64,000 bases of DNA from Diphasiastrum complanatum (Eukaryota; Streptophyta; Lycopodiopsida; Lycopodiales; Lycopodiaceae): positions 65,293,040 to 65,357,039 of the forward strand of contig CM055097.1 in the NCBI GenBank assembly GCA_029204225.1. The letters are read 5' to 3'. Of this stretch, positions 21,961 through 35,528 are shown one piece after another. The notes under the pieces are model-generated. The model was not told where the DNA came from. It was given only the letters and a program-made list of their open reading frames with translations, and searched no databases. Within the stretch, counting starts at the first letter, position 1, and each line of letters begins with the position of its first letter. Made by a program: the position numbers and the translations under genes.

Positions 21961-24825
21961 AGAAAATTGTTTTTTACTTGAGATATTTGTATAGACTAGA
22001 AGCTCACGTGTAGCATATGTGATTTTCTCACATCAATGATTTTTCAATTACAAACCAAAAAGTAAGCTTATCATATCTTTGAACAAAATTAAAATATCTG
22101 AAGCTCCTCATGTTTGAAGTTGTTTGAGTACAATTTTTGGCAATCAGCCCAATTTTGACAATTGAGGCTTTTGATCGTGGCCTCTTACACTTTTATGAAA
22201 AGTTATATCTGGAAGAATTAATGATATCAAACTCAATAAATGAAAATATAAACAAAAAGAAAAAATAGGTAAAAATAAAAATCACCTTTGAAATTCATTT
22301 TCCATCTTTACAAAACTGAATTGTCTGTTGACAACTCTTGACAGTATGCTCCAAAAATCTCTTGGAAATAAATACCAATATTAAATAAATACAATTTTAG
22401 ACAACATGCTCTAACAATCTCTTGGAAATGAATACCAATACTAGATAAAGTGTTCATATAGGTCACTCTAAGCATATATGTCAAGTACCTCATATAATTA
22501 AAAAATAGGATTTCTAAGTGGACTAGTTAGTGAACTGAGATGAGCATGGTCATTTTTTCACTAACGAACTCTGATTTCTGTGTTGTAAAATCTTATTAGT
22601 AGATAGTATCATCTTGAGATAGAAAAGATTAACTCAAGGAAAAAGAGACAAGTAATCATGGACCATCAAAGTTTGGCTAAACTAAGATATAGAAAAAAAA
22701 AAGACATAAAGTTCTTATTTTTTTTTTCATTCTCATAATGAGACTATAGAAGAAGCACACAATATTTTGAATATTATTTTTTTCAAACGATTATTTTGAA
22801 AAAAAAATTAAGAAAGATATTGAAACATACATCTCAAAAATAATTTTTTTTGATTGTTTTGAATTTTTAATATGCATATTCATAATAATTCTTTAGAATA
22901 CTAGTTACTGAAAAAACATCAAATATTTTGTGTTTTGTACATTTGTAAAAAAATCATTTTCAAGTATTTCATAATTATTAAAATTTAAAACTACATTTTA
23001 ATATTGCGAATATCTATATATTTTATTCCATAACAAACAACTTACTTTTAAGATTTTTTTTTATATATCAAAATAAAAATTATAAAAACTTTTTAGAAAT
23101 AAAAATAATTGTTTTAAATTGTTGTCATAATTTTAATTTAATATTGTTTTAACTTTATATTTTTCTTTTGTATTTATAAATTTGAGTGTAGTCATTTTTC
23201 TTTTTGTTGTCACAATGTTAAAACCACTCCAATTAATTTAGACAACTACAATAATATATATATATATATTTTCTAATTTTTGGTATAATTCTAGTTGGTC
23301 TAATCTATCAAATCTAAGGCTATGGATTAAAAAAACTATGTTTTACTATTAACTTGAGGCAATTTTAACCCATTGAGTTTTGTCAAAGTTATGGACTTTC
23401 TTGTGAAAGCACTATATATTGAAAGTTCAGTGAAAATTGAAAAAATAATAATGTGGACATGGACTTTTGAAAATCAGTTATTTGGCATATTTTAAAACTT
23501 GAAACTCGACCTTTTAAAAGCAAATGTGAAACATGATATATTTTAGACCGCAGATTCAGACATTGAAATTGGATATTTTTTAAACAAATATAAAATAGAT
23601 ATATTGAAATTGAATATATTAAACATTGTGCGTGTCCTCTCTATGTCTTTTAGTGACACCATCAACCCCCACACTTTCTTTTAAACGCAACCTTGTACCC
23701 TCGAGGCATGTGTCACTTGATCCTCCTCCCTTATTCACCAACTTGTATTTACTTATTTATCAGCTTGCATAATTTGCCACATATTCACTCTAAGTCCTCA
23801 TGCCATGCATAATCTGTCACGTCTTCGCCCTGAGTCCTAGTCATGCATTGCCCTCGTAATTCATCCCCTCATCTTTGCCATACATTTGACCTCACACTAA
23901 TCTTCCAAAAGTTCAAAATTGTCATTGCACTGCTGTCAAAAAATCGACAATTATAAATAGTCCATTTGCTAAAATTCATCGTTTATCATCTTCTTTAAGT
24001 TTATGTATTTTTTTAATGATTTAAAATAAGTAGTTTTTAGCTATAAATTTTAAGTTTTAGGATTTTATATTAACCTTTTATCGATTTCATAGTAATTTTG
24101 TGAGACTTTTATAAAGTTAGTTTGAAACTTTTTTCAGAGCATTGTTGCCTTGGCCCGTCATGTAACTATTTTCTTGGCTCCTCACATAACCTGCCATCGC
24201 ACAAAGTTTATTCTCACATTGTGATGATCGCCTAGTGAAGATCTGACTAGATCTTGTTGCATGCAACCAAAAGGACACCTGTGGAGCAAAACCACCCAAC
24301 CAACAGAAAATGGCTAGTCAATACCCTAACCACTTCACCCCCATGCCATGGTGAATGAACGCACGAGAGAAGGGGCTCCTGGCTAAAAAAATTAGAAAAT
24401 TCAATAGGTAGATGGGCGAGTTTCCACTAGTATATATTCTCTCTCATGAGGAGATAATATTCCTCTTATGATTCCCATGCAACCTGGAAGAGCAATTGAC
24501 CTCCTATTCTTGCATACACCATGCAAGTGCTCCTATGTCCAATTATAGGTCTGGGCCCTCATATGATTATTAATTACTATATCAGCCAAGCCCAGAATGA
24601 CGAGGCATAACTAATAACCACATATACTGGAGTGACCGGCTATCTATGTCAAGAATTATTCTAAATCCCACATACTAGACATGGACGCAACATTCTTTCC
24701 CCCTTAATCAAGTTTTGTCCTTAGAACGAGCAACTAGGGAAGATCCACATTTGTTTGCTTTTAATTTCCATGAATCATTATCCTCAATTTGACCAACCAA
24801 CCTAATCAAGCACTCAAAGATAGAA
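21961..24825. other. AT-rich stretch without recognised genes
   Basis: About 2.9 kb, very AT-rich around 22.7-23.6 kb. It contains two small degenerate tandem duplications (22344-22447 and about 23766-23845). No protein homology was recognised. The part from about 24.3 kb may be leader or gag-region DNA of the copia element that becomes recognisable at 24.83 kb. Confidence 0.5.
22344..22447. repeat. Degenerate tandem duplication
   Basis: ATGCTCCAAAAATCTCTTGG and its continuation at 22344 recur as ATGCTCTAACAATCTCTTGG at about 22410, each followed by AAAT(A/G)AATACCAATA. Confidence 0.7.
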
Positions 24826-24829
24826 CAAT

Positions 24830-25914
24830 TTTCTCGATTGTTTATCTTTGGGAGTGTTTCAAGGAATTCAAGATGTTTATAAAAAATCTAACAAATGCCA
24901 AGACTAAGGTGTTGAGATCAAATTAAAAGGTGAGTATCGCTCTACCGCATTTATTAATCTCTACAAAAAACATGGCATCAAGCAACAGTTTGCACAGGTT
25001 CTTATACCTTGGAAGAATGGGATAGTGGAAAAGAAGAATCGTACGACTATAAAATTTGCTAGAGCCATGATGACTCATATGGGAGCTATAAATTCTTTTT
25101 GGGGTGAATCAGTATGCACAATAGTTTTCTTGTAGAATAGAAGTTTAATAGTTGTCATACAGAATTGTACTCCTGAGGAAGCATTTAGTGGGAAGAAACC
25201 TAGAGTGGATGACCTACAAGTTTCCAGATGCAGGGTATATATCCATAACCCTAAGAGTGAGAGGAGCAATATGTAAACAAAAGCCTTCAAATGGATCTCT
25301 ACAGGCTATGATGAACAAATCAAGGCCGAATATCGTTTGATATGATGTAGTGGGTCGACGAAGGCACATTAGTAGAGACGTAGTATTTTACAGAGTTCAC
25401 ATGTTTGGTGATGATGAGAGAGATAGCAATGATCTATCAAAGATTCTCATGGAGGATGAAGCTACACAAGCACCACAAAGTGAACCCATAATTGTATATG
25501 AAGGACATGGCATACCTCCCATCAATGAGGATAGATGGAGGAGAGACAAACCCTTTGGCACTAATAAAGAGAAAGTGGTTGGAGAGAAGTGCAAGGAGAA
25601 TGACATTCCTTGGGATACATACTCCCCTCATAGTGGTTCACCATAATGGAAGCTTAGAATGATAGAAAATAAAAAACAGGAGGTAGCAAAATCTAGTAAG
25701 TAGAGAGAGTTGTGACGCTCCATACGTGAAAGAAAGAACCTAATAAGTCTCGGGCTAATCTTGCACTTATGAACTACATTGTTGAATTTAGCGAGCCTTT
25801 CTGCTTTGAAGAGACCAAGGATCAACAGATTTGGCAAAAAAAAAATATAGGAGGAAATTGATTCTGTCAAGCACCATGATACCTGTGAAATAGTGGATCT
25901 TCTAGAGGAAAAAA
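24830..25914 (+). pseudogene. Older copia pol, 5' portion (split by insertion)
   Basis: Integrase of a plus-strand copia: WECFKEFKMFIKN, KGEYRSTAFINLYKKHG, NGIVEKKNRTTIKFARAM and FWGESVCTIVF, with several stops. The C-terminal integrase region and linker follow (RHISRDVVFYRVHMFGDDE). The start of the reverse transcriptase region (EIVDLLEEK) is broken at 25914 by a minus-strand copia element and resumes at 32260. The 5' LTR, gag and protease were not found. Confidence 0.85.
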
Positions 25915-26709
25915 TGACAAAATTTCCAAGATTCACACGTGTGGAGAACGTCCACAAGTGTGATTGATCTTGATTAAGCTTTGTGATTAGCACAATAACC
26001 TGATTCTAGATTGTTTAGCAAGATCTAGTTCAGAGGAAATGGCTTAACCACAATCTAGCATGCTAAGCATCAGATTATGATAGCAATGAATCAAAGCATG
26101 AACAAAAGTACAAGATTTTAGTGTATAAGCATTAGCTTCAACACGAGTTAGAGAGAGAAAGCTAGAGAGATAACAAGCAAAATAGTTTAGATCCAAAATG
26201 GCATGAGGTAGCTACAAAACTTTGGTTCTTCATCATTGATTGTGAAGAGAGCTATACATATTTATGGAGTTTGAGGTAGCTCGAGGTAGAACCACATCTA
26301 TCCATTCCAAAATGACAATTAAAATGACATCTAGAGTCTATGTGACATTTGTCACTTGCCATGCATGAAATTTTACCAACTTTTTACAAGTGTACTAGTT
26401 CTAACTAACAAAGTACAAATCATCATGCATGTGTCCATTATACTTTGTGCATGTCTTGCATGTCACTATGAATCACTTACGATTAATGCATGTGAATTGC
26501 CATGAGTTTCTACAAGCATGACTTTGCCAATTCTATGTCTACAAACTATATGCAAGTTGTATTCTTCAAACTAGACATTACATAACCATGTAGCTCGAGT
26601 TCTATATAGGCCAAACTTGGCATTTTGCATTTATGAGCTACATACTTGCATGGTACAACATTTGTAGCAACCCAAGAAATCAATATGATTTATTTTTCCA
26701 ATTTTAACA
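25915..26709 (-). repeat. 3' LTR of the nested copia element
   Basis: 795 bp, plus-strand ends TGACAAAATTT and TTTTAACA (TG...CA). Nearly identical to the copy at 31466-32259. Next to 26709 lies the polypurine tract, AGGAG on the minus strand. The LTR contains CACACGTGTG and related palindromes. Confidence 0.93.
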
Positions 26710-26734
26710 CTCCTAAAAATAATCTATATTGATT

Positions 26735-29700
26735 TGGACATGGATCTTGGTATAACTCCAAGATTGGCTCTATACTTGATGAAGGAACTTTTGCTCAAAG
26801 GTTTGGTGAGCATATCAGCAATGCAAGATGATGTGTCGATGTGCTCCAATTTGATTTCCCCTCCAATGAGCTTCTCTCTCATGAAGTGATGTGCAACTTC
26901 ATATGTTTGCTCCTTGCATGGAATATCGGGTTGTTGGCAAGGGCTTGGGCTGAAATGTTGTCACACATGATCATAGGTAGATCCTCTTCCAAGATTATCT
27001 TTAGTTCCACTAGTAACCTCTTGATCTAAAGCACTTCCTTTGTTGTAGTAGTGAGTGCCTTGTACTCAGCTTCACATGATGAGAGTGATACAGTATCTTG
27101 CTTTTTGGAAAGCCAAGATATCAAGTTTCCTCCAAGATATATGACATAAGCACTTGTAGATTTTTTATCTGCTCTATCACATGCAAAATCCGAGTCAGAA
27201 TAACCAATAATAGAGAGATCTTCACTTTTATACAATAAACCATAATCAAAAGTTGAAGATATATATCTAAGCACTCTCTTGGCCATTTTCCAATGATAGA
27301 TAGTAAGATTTTGCATAGCCTGGCTCAACTTATGAACACTAAAGCTTATGTCAGGTCTAGTTATTGTGATCCAAATTAAGGAGCCTATAAGACTTCTAAA
27401 AAGTGTGATGTCCACAAAGGATCTTTCATCACCTTTGTTAGAATCCTTTACATTTTGCTCCATAGGTTTTTCTATACTCTTACAATTCAACATATTGAAT
27501 TTCTTTAACATTGAAAGAGCATACTTGGATTGACATACAAAAGCTTTATCTTTAAGAAAGTCAATCTCTAATCCTAGAATATAGTGAGTTTTTCCAAGAT
27601 CTTGCATCTTGAACTCTTTTCCAAGTGCAATCTTGGTTTCCTCAACTAACTTGATACTACTTCCTGTCAGAATGATATCATCAACATAAATAAGAAGAAT
27701 GACAATATCTTTATCAAAAAACTTGACATATAAGGAAGGATCATAGTTACTAAGATTAGATCCTAGTGACTCAAGAAAGGTGTTAAGTCGAGAATACCAT
27801 GACCTTGGAGCTTGCTTCAATCCATATAAACTTTTGAAGAGCAAGCAAACATTTTCTTTATCATGGATGAACCCAATAGGCTGATCCATATAATTCTCTT
27901 CTTCTAGATGCCCATTTAGAAATTCATTAGAGACATCTAGTTGAAGAACTTGCCAATTGAAAAAACAAGCAAGAGAAATTATGATTCTAATTGATACCAT
28001 CTTTGCAACTGGGGCAAAGGTCTCCTCATAATCAAGTCCATAATCGTGAGCAAAACCTTTAGCACAAAGCCTAGTCTTGTACTTGTTGATTGTGCCATCT
28101 TGATTATACTTGACTCGAAAAACCCACTTGCAACCAATGATGTGGTTGCTGGATGGAAGATCCACAAGCTCCCATGTCTTATTGGCCATCAAAGCTTCAT
28201 ATTCCTCCTTCATGACAAGGTACCATTCCTTCGAGTTGAGTGCATCATATACATCCTTCGGCTCCTCATGAGAAATAAAATAAGCATAATTAGTAGAGTT
28301 GATTTCCACTTGCTTGCCTCTATCTTCATAGGTAAGCCTTCTAGGCTCGGATCTTTCTCTTTGAGATCTCCTTGGTGAAAAGATTCGAGGCGACTCCTCC
28401 TCAATTCCCGGATCCATCTCTCCATGATAATCTTCAAGGGTGATGATTGGAGTATCTTTGTGAGAATATTTGAACTCGGCCTCCTCAAGAATGTATTTTT
28501 GATCTTCATGGAATATAACATCCCTACTCTCAATTGTAGTTGAGGTAGAGGGAACATAGATTCTGTAAGCTTTCTTGTTGGATGCATATCCAACCATGAT
28601 CCCTTTAATAGAATTAGGATCATCTTTTTTCCTTGTTTCCAAGGGCATATTAACAAAGCAAGCACAACCAAAAACTCTAAGGTGATCTACCTTAGGTTTC
28701 TTCTTAAACAAGACTTCAAAAGGTGATTTTCCAGCAAGTGCATTGTGAGGTAATTTATTGCACAAATAGTTTGCACAATCTATAGCTTCACCCCTATAAT
28801 CAATAGGCAAAGAAGCTTCTACTCGAATTGCTTTAGCACATTCACATAAAGATCTGTTTTTCCTCTCAGCTACTCCATTTTGAGATGGAGAATAAGCACA
28901 AGAAAACTCTCTCTTTATTCCTTCACCTTCACAGTATTCGTGAAACTTGTTGGAGATGTATTCACCTCCTCCATCACATCTTAAAGCTTTAACTTTAAAA
29001 GAAAACTGTTTCTGAACATAAGCTTTGAAGATTAGGAAGTGATAAAAAACCATTGCCTTTGAAGAAAGTAGATACATCCAGGTATATCTAGTAAAGTCAT
29101 CAATAAAGCTGACAAAACATGTTGCACCACCAATACTTTTAGAAGAGGAAAAATGTACATCTAAGTGTATAAGCTCCAAAGGATGAGTAGTCTTTATAAA
29201 AGACTTCTGATATGGCTTTATGTGTGACTTTGCAATGGCACAAGCCTCACAAGGCTTGAAATCTTTAGAAAGAGATTTTGGAAGACCAATAGCCTTCACC
29301 TTCTTAACCATAGAAGACATAGATTTAAAGTTAGGATGACCCAACCTTCTATGCCATAGCTCTTCCTTAGATAACAAAGCAACTTCACAAAGGTTTGCAT
29401 TCTCATAGAAATTCAACTTAAAAATTCCACCACATCTAGATCCATCAGCAAGGATCTCATCTTTTCTCTTGATAAAACAAGTATTGGAGTTGAACTTTAC
29501 ATCACAACCATTATCAAGCAACTTTCCCACTCTAATTAAGTTATTTGTGAGTTTTGGAATGAAAAGAACATTAGAAAGTGCAAGAACTTTTGAAGAAGCA
29601 AGTTTCAAAGGAATGTTGCCAATTCCTTCTATTGGGCACTCATGATCAGCAGTATAAATAGATCTCTTGAGTCCTTTGAAAGGTAAGATTGAGTCAAATG

Positions 29701-30696
29701 ACTCCTTTGAACAACACATATGTGAAGAGGATCCACTGTCTATGTACCAAGCTCCATCTTTCTTGAAAGGGGATGAAGAAAAATTGGACACCATAAGTGA
29801 TCCTTCTCCATCACTTGCAATAGAATCTTCTTCAATCTCTTTGGAGAGATTAGCTTGCTTGAGTTGGTTTTTCTTCTTGAAGCAATTAGAGGCATGGTGC
29901 CCCTTCTTGCCACAAAAGAAACACTTCACTTTCTTCTTCTTGGTTTTTGAGTTAGAAGGATGAGATGTATCATCCTCTTCACCATCTTTGTCTCGATCTT
30001 TGGCTTTGTCTTTGTTGGATGCCTGAGAGAACTGATTCTTGCTCCTTCCTTTCCGCTTGCCTTTGACAAAGAGGGATTTGTCACTTCCACCACGCTCGAT
30101 TTTGTTCATCCTGGAGAGTTTATAGCTTTGTCTAGATTCTTCAGAAATAAGAATTCCTTGGAGAGTTTCTAGATTAGGCAACTCCTCTTTAATAGCAAAA
30201 GACTGAACAAGATTATCATAGTCATCTCTCAGGCCATTCAGTATGATTTGAACTAGCTCATCTTGGTTAATAGTAACACCAACATAGGAAAGCTCTCTAT
30301 GTAAATCTTTAACTCTTAGAACATAGTTAGATGCACTCTCTTCACTTCTTTGGAAACTTTGGAAAATTTGATTCCTAAGAGTGAGTATTCTAGAAGTATT
30401 CTTTGCTTCATAGATGGTCTTTAGTACATCCCAAGCTTCTTTGGCTGTAGTGCAAGATCCTATCTCTCTCAAAATTTCATTAGATACATTCATCTTAAGA
30501 AATGTAGAGCCATTCTAACTCTTTTCTTGTACTTAAGAATTTCAACCTGTGCTTGAGGCTCCTACTCAACACCAAGCACAATATCCATAACATCCTGGAG
30601 TATCAAGATAGACTCCATTCTGAACTTCCAAATTGAGTAATTAGAAGTGTTTAGTCTTTCACTGGCTTCTAGAAGATATCCTCCCTGAGATGCCAT
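26735..30696 (-). pseudogene. Copia gag-pol polyprotein
   Basis: Gag starts at the ATG at 30696 (MASQGGYLLEASERLNTSNY). Two stops follow in gag (VE*EP; LR*MNVS). The frame then stays open from 30493 to 27026, 1155 residues. Residue positions in that block: zinc knuckle CFFCGKKGHHASNC about 190; protease WYIDSGSSSHM about 250; HRRLGHPNF and CEACAIAKSH about 380-420; integrase Asp in HLDVHFS 444, Asp in RCDGGGEY 507, Glu in NGVAERKNR 543; reverse transcriptase with YVDDIILTG about 934; RNase H with YSDSDFACD about 1100 and SSCEAEYKAL. A TAG replaces the usual Trp after KEVL (27026-27028). A one-base deletion near 26890 shifts the last part, which still reads CIADMLTKPLSK. Order protease-integrase-RT-RNase H is copia. 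Confidence 0.95.
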
Positions 30697-31452
30697 TTTA
30701 ATGAAGACTTCTTAGTTATTGGACTGAGATATGTTTGATCTTGTTCCAATTAGACTTAAAGTTGTTGCTCTCTTTCACTATAGGTATTATCAAGGATGTA
30801 CAACCTTCCTATGTGAAACACTTGCAACTGTATTTGAGATGACTATCAAATATCCCACAAAACAAGTTATCTAGATCAGACACACAAAGTGGATTGAGAC
30901 ACTTTGGCTAGTTTGAATCCTACTTTTGGCACGTGTGAAATGCATTAAAAGAAAACACAATTGACTCTCAGAAGGCTCAAAAGGTGTTCATTACTTCAAA
31001 CTCAGTCTTGATCTTCAGTTTCTTGTGTAGGATGCTCAAAACAGGGGATTCAGAACAAAGCAAGATTGAATCAAATCAAAATGTTGTCACTCGGATTTTG
31101 GACCTATCCCTATTTTCTTTAAGAGCTTATAACTCTTGCTAGATACATCAGATTGATTTGGTTTCAATTTTTATGAAAAGTGCAGATCATAAGCTTTCCA
31201 TTAAGCTATAACACAACTATCTTTGGATCTATTAGCAAGGAGAACAAAAGTACTGAAAATCTCTAATTTTCACATGTGTGGAATTCCAGAATTCCATACT
31301 ACCACTTTTCAGGTCTGAAAATTCAGTTCAAATCCGATTTGTTCCAGATACACTTTAGAGAAAGGTGAGAAAAAGTGCAAAACTACTTTTTTGCTTGATT
31401 TAGCTCTTAGTTTCTTGTACAATCAGAGATGTTAGCATGCAAAGCTAAATTT

Positions 31453-31465
31453 GGCTTTGATACCA
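31453..31465 (-). promoter_or_regulatory. Primer binding site (tRNA-iMet type)
   Basis: On the minus strand TGGTATCAAAGCC follows directly after the 5' LTR end (CA). It matches the plant initiator-Met tRNA 3' end pattern, TGGTATCAGAGC, except for one base. Confidence 0.85.
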
Positions 31466-32259
31466 TGACAAAATTTTTAGAATTCACACGTGTGGGGAAT
31501 GTCCACAAGTATGATTGATCTTGATTAAGCTGTGATTAGCACAGTAACCTGATTCTAGATTGTTTAGCAAGATCTAGTTCAGAGGAAATGGCTTAACCAC
31601 AATCTAGCATGCTAAGCATGAGATTATGATAGCAATGAATCAAAGCATGAACAAAAGTACAAGATTTTAGTGTATTAGCATTAGCTTCAACACGATTTAG
31701 AGAGAGAAAGCTAGAGAGATAACAAGCAAAATAGTTTAGATCCAAAATGGCATGAGGTAGCTACAAAACTTTGGTTCTTCATCATTGATTGTGAAGAGAG
31801 CTACACATATTTATGGAGTTTGAGGTAGCTCGAGGTAGAACCACATCTATCCATTCCAAAATGACAAGTAAAATGACATCTAGAGTCTATGTGACATTTG
31901 TCACTTGCCATGCATGAAATTCTACCAACTTTTTACAAGTGTACTAGTTCTAACTAACAAAGTACAAATCATCATGCATGTGTCCATTATACTTTGTGCA
32001 TGCCTTGCATGTCACTATGGATCACTTACAATTAATGCATGTGAATTGCCACGAGTTTCTACAAGCATGACTTTGCCAATTCTATGTCTACAAACTATAT
32101 GCAAGTTGTATTCTTCAAACTAGACATTACATAACCATGTAGCTCAAGTTCTATATAGGCCAAACTTGGCAGTTTGCATTTATGAGCTACATACTTGCAT
32201 GGTACAACATTTGTAGCAAGCCAAGAAATCAATATGATTTGTTTTTCCAATTTTAACCA
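31466..32259 (-). repeat. 5' LTR of the nested copia element
   Basis: Nearly identical to 25915-26709. It differs by scattered substitutions and small indels, which suggests a fairly recent insertion. Its plus-strand right end reads TTTTAACCA instead of TTTTAACA. Confidence 0.93.
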
Positions 32260-33640
32260 AAAAAACCCATTGGAAACAAATGGGTATATAAAACAAAGTA
32301 CGATGCCGATGGTACCTTGGTGAAACACAAAGTGAGACTTGTGGTTAAGGGTTATGCACAAAGAAAAGACATTGACTATGAGAAGACATTTGTAGCAAAC
32401 TGGAATACACTTCATAATTATGGTGATAGCATTGGTGGCTTTGTTTGGATGGAGTCTACATTAGATGGACGTGATGTCCACTTTTTTGAATGGCGCAGTT
32501 AAAGAGGAAGTTTATATGCAACATCCTAGTGGCTTTGTAATGTGAGGCATGTAAAACAAAGTATGCAAGTTGAAGAAAGCCTTATATGGATTAAAACAAG
32601 CACCTCAGGCTTGGTAGAACCACTTTAGTGAGAACCTCCTTTCTAGAGGGTTGGTACGTACTTCTTCAAATTCTAATCTCTAAGTACTACTTTGCACGTG
32701 ATTCTATCATCCCCCTGAGCATGTTGTACATAAATGATCTCATTATCACAAGTAGTGATGTTAGTTTGATTAGTGCAATCAAGAAAGACCTATCTTCCAA
32801 TTTTGACATGGCTGACCTTGGTTTGATACACTATTGCTTGGGAGTAGAAGTTTGGCAAGGATGTGATGGTTGCACTTATGTTGACTAAGTCTATAAATTT
32901 TTTTTTGGAGTGTTTCAAAATGTGCACTAGCAAGCTAGTTTCTATACCTGTGGAGGTCGATAAAAGCTATCTCATGAGGATGAGAGTAAGTTGGTAGATG
33001 CAATATTATTTCACCAATTGATTGGTTGTCTTATCTACTTGTCTTGACATATGTTATGTTGTTAGCCATGTAAGTCAATTTATGGCTATGCCTAGAGAGA
33101 TGCATTGGAAAGCCGCAAAGAGAATTCTTCACTATGTGAGAGGTACAATTACTTATGATCTAATATTTGATGGGTAGTTTAATTTGCCAATATTATAAAG
33201 CTATGTTGATTCAAATTGCAAATCCACCACAAATTATATCTTTCACTTTGGTAATGGTGCATTTTCTTGGTCTAGTAAGAAACAAGAGACAATTGTATTA
33301 TCTACAATAGAAGCTAAATACGAAGCACTATGCAGAACCACACAAGAAGCAATATGGTTGAGAAGAATGTTAGAATGTATTGGCATCCCACAAAGTAAGC
33401 CAACTACGATCAGATGTGATAGCCAGAGCACCATTTAGCTAGCGAAGAATCTTGTATTTTATGCACGCACACAGCACCTAGAAAATATCATTTCATTAGA
33501 GAAAAGCTAATATCTAGTGAAATAGATGTGGATTATTGCAGAAAAAAGACCAGCTAGCAAACATCTGTACTAAGCCATTAATTGTTAATAAATTTGAGCT
33601 TTTTTAGAGAAAATCTATTGTATGTAAGATAAACTAGGAC
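32260..33640 (+). pseudogene. Older copia pol, 3' portion (RT and RNase H)
   Basis: Continues the element broken at 25914: KWVYKTKYDADGTLVKHKVR, GYAQRKDIDYEKTF, then LYGLKQAPQAW-like sequence (LIWIKTSTSGL after frame change). The catalytic region is LYINDLIITSS at 32730, where YVDD has become YIND. RNase H follows with FSWSSKKQETIVLSTIEAKY-type sequence at 33270. Multiple stops and frame changes show it is older than the insertion it carries. Confidence 0.88.
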
Positions 33641-33651
33641 TTAAGGGAGAG

Positions 33652-34320
33652 TGTTATTGTAGATAAGTCTAGTTTATCTGAACAGTTGACCAGTACTACC
33701 ATATCTAGTAGTTTGTCATTTTGGATTTCCATATTGCATTATTAGTTGGAAATCTCGTCCAAAACTCCAAGCATAGGATAAAAGAGATATTCTGAGCACA
33801 ATGGTGATGTTAGAAACTTATTTTAATGACCTACTAAAATTTCGCACCAGGCCCTCTAGTTGCTTAGGTGGCAATTTGCAAGCCAAGTGGGTTTCCAAAT
33901 GCAAAATGCCTTCTACCTCACACTCCTGACTACTCAATGGTTAACACTCTATGGTTAACACTCTATTTTGCAATGCCATACTTGTAGGTACAGTCTAAGT
34001 GCCCTTCGTTTGGAGTCCGTAGCCCTTTGATTGGTCCAAAGCGGTTAAGGAATAAGAAAATAAGGGTTTTTCTTAGAAATGAATTATTTTTTCCCTTTGA
34101 TAAAAAGTTCACCATTCAAGCATTTCTAGACCTAGGGTCCCTTTCGAAATGAATTTTTTTAATGAATGTAAAGGCCAATGTGCTCTTCAATGCACTTTGG
34201 CCCTTTTTGGATGATCTCGACCATTGAATGTAATAAGTTCAATCTTGACCATAAAGTCCTCACAAGATCTCAACCATTGATCCTTGTGGGACTCTAATTC
34301 CTGAATGAGATTACCTATGG
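33652..34320 (+). repeat. 3' LTR of the older copia and following spacer
   Basis: A purine tract, TTAAGGGAGAG, ends at 33651 and TGTTATTGTAGATAAG begins the likely 3' LTR at 33652. The right end is not defined. GGTTAACACTCTAT is repeated in tandem at about 33941. No gene lies between here and 34320. Confidence 0.55.
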
Positions 34321-34953
34321 GCTGTTGGAATTCTAATCTTCTCCTACTCATCCCTTCACCCTCCTTCTACTCTTAAAGAATTCTATCTCTCAAAATTAGT
34401 TTGCAGAATCACACGCAAAGTTGAATCAGGCAGAACCGCAAAGTCATCGCCAAATCACGGTCTGACTGAAAAAAATCGTTAAAACATTGTTTACGGAGAA
34501 GCATGACTCAAAACCGCAAGAAACCGCAAAGTACAAGGGAGTTGTTAAAACTCGTAAGTTACCATCTATGAGCACTTGTAGAATCTCATCGGCCACCGCA
34601 AGTGACCTTCTTACGACCTCCTACGAATGACCAGAGTCAATTCTCCCCAACCGTTTTTTAAACGTAAGCTACCTACTTACGGTTATCAACGAAGTCGACC
34701 AACGAAGATGACTTACGAGTTCCTACGAAGTCAACTGACAACGGTTGACCCATCTCATCGTTTAGCTCCGTAAGTTATCACTTACGATCATCAACGAAGA
34801 AAGCAAACGATTAACAACTTATCGAACGACCAGTGGCTGTTCAAACGATTGTGGACAGACTACGGCCATCGCGGCCTACATCTTTGTATGACGACGCATA
34901 AAGAGGATATGTTACATGCGCTTATCAGTGCTATTGTATTGTGTTCCGATTCT

Positions 34954-34955
<2 letters not shown>

Positions 34956-35047
<92 letters not shown>
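34956..35047. repeat. (TA)n microsatellite
   Basis: Forty-six uninterrupted TA units inside the presumed 5' LTR of the deleted copia. Confidence 0.98.
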
Positions 35048-35049
<2 letters not shown>

Positions 35050-35413
35050 TTTGCTATTGTTCAATCCTTACGTTCTTGATTGAATGCAATCGTCTCTCTC
35101 ACTCTCTTGCACACAAACACGATTATCAGAGATAGAGGTCGCATGGCTGTCCAAGACGCCTAATGCTTCGCAATCCTACTGTTACGGCAGTCACAGACTC
35201 CTACTCTGATAACCCAAGAAAAGGATAACAAGCTTTTGATTCCATTCCCTAGTCAATCCATGTTTCTAAAATTGGCTATGTTTATTAATTTTTTTACTAT
35301 TGGTAGAGGCAATGTTTTACATTGTAATCGTCTCTCGTGTTTTGCTTCCGTCACATCCACTACAATTGTAATCAATCGTAGACCAAGAATTTCACATCAT
35401 ACGCCAATAGAAG

Positions 35414-35425
35414 TGGTATCAGAGC
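35414..35425 (+). promoter_or_regulatory. Primer binding site (tRNA-iMet)
   Basis: TGGTATCAGAGC is the standard plant copia primer site complementary to initiator Met tRNA. It lies about 100 bp before the gag start. Confidence 0.85.
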
Positions 35426-35528
35426 ATTGGTTCAGTAGATTACTAGATTCCAAGATCTTTTTCCAAAAGCTACTCTAAATTGTTTGTGTATAATTTTGAT
35501 CACTATGTAAGATACCACAGAGATCCGC

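Larger units (their letters stand above)
25915..32259 (-). mobile_element. Nearly complete copia element nested in an older copia
   Basis: Two nearly identical LTRs flank an internal region with gag-pol on the minus strand. The flanks share AAAAA (25910-25914 and 32260-32264), a 5-bp target duplication. Removing one copy plus the element restores an uninterrupted frame of the older copia RT, which confirms the insertion and its boundaries. A primer binding site and polypurine tract are present. Three stops and a frameshift in the coding region mean it is young but probably non-autonomous. Confidence 0.95.
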
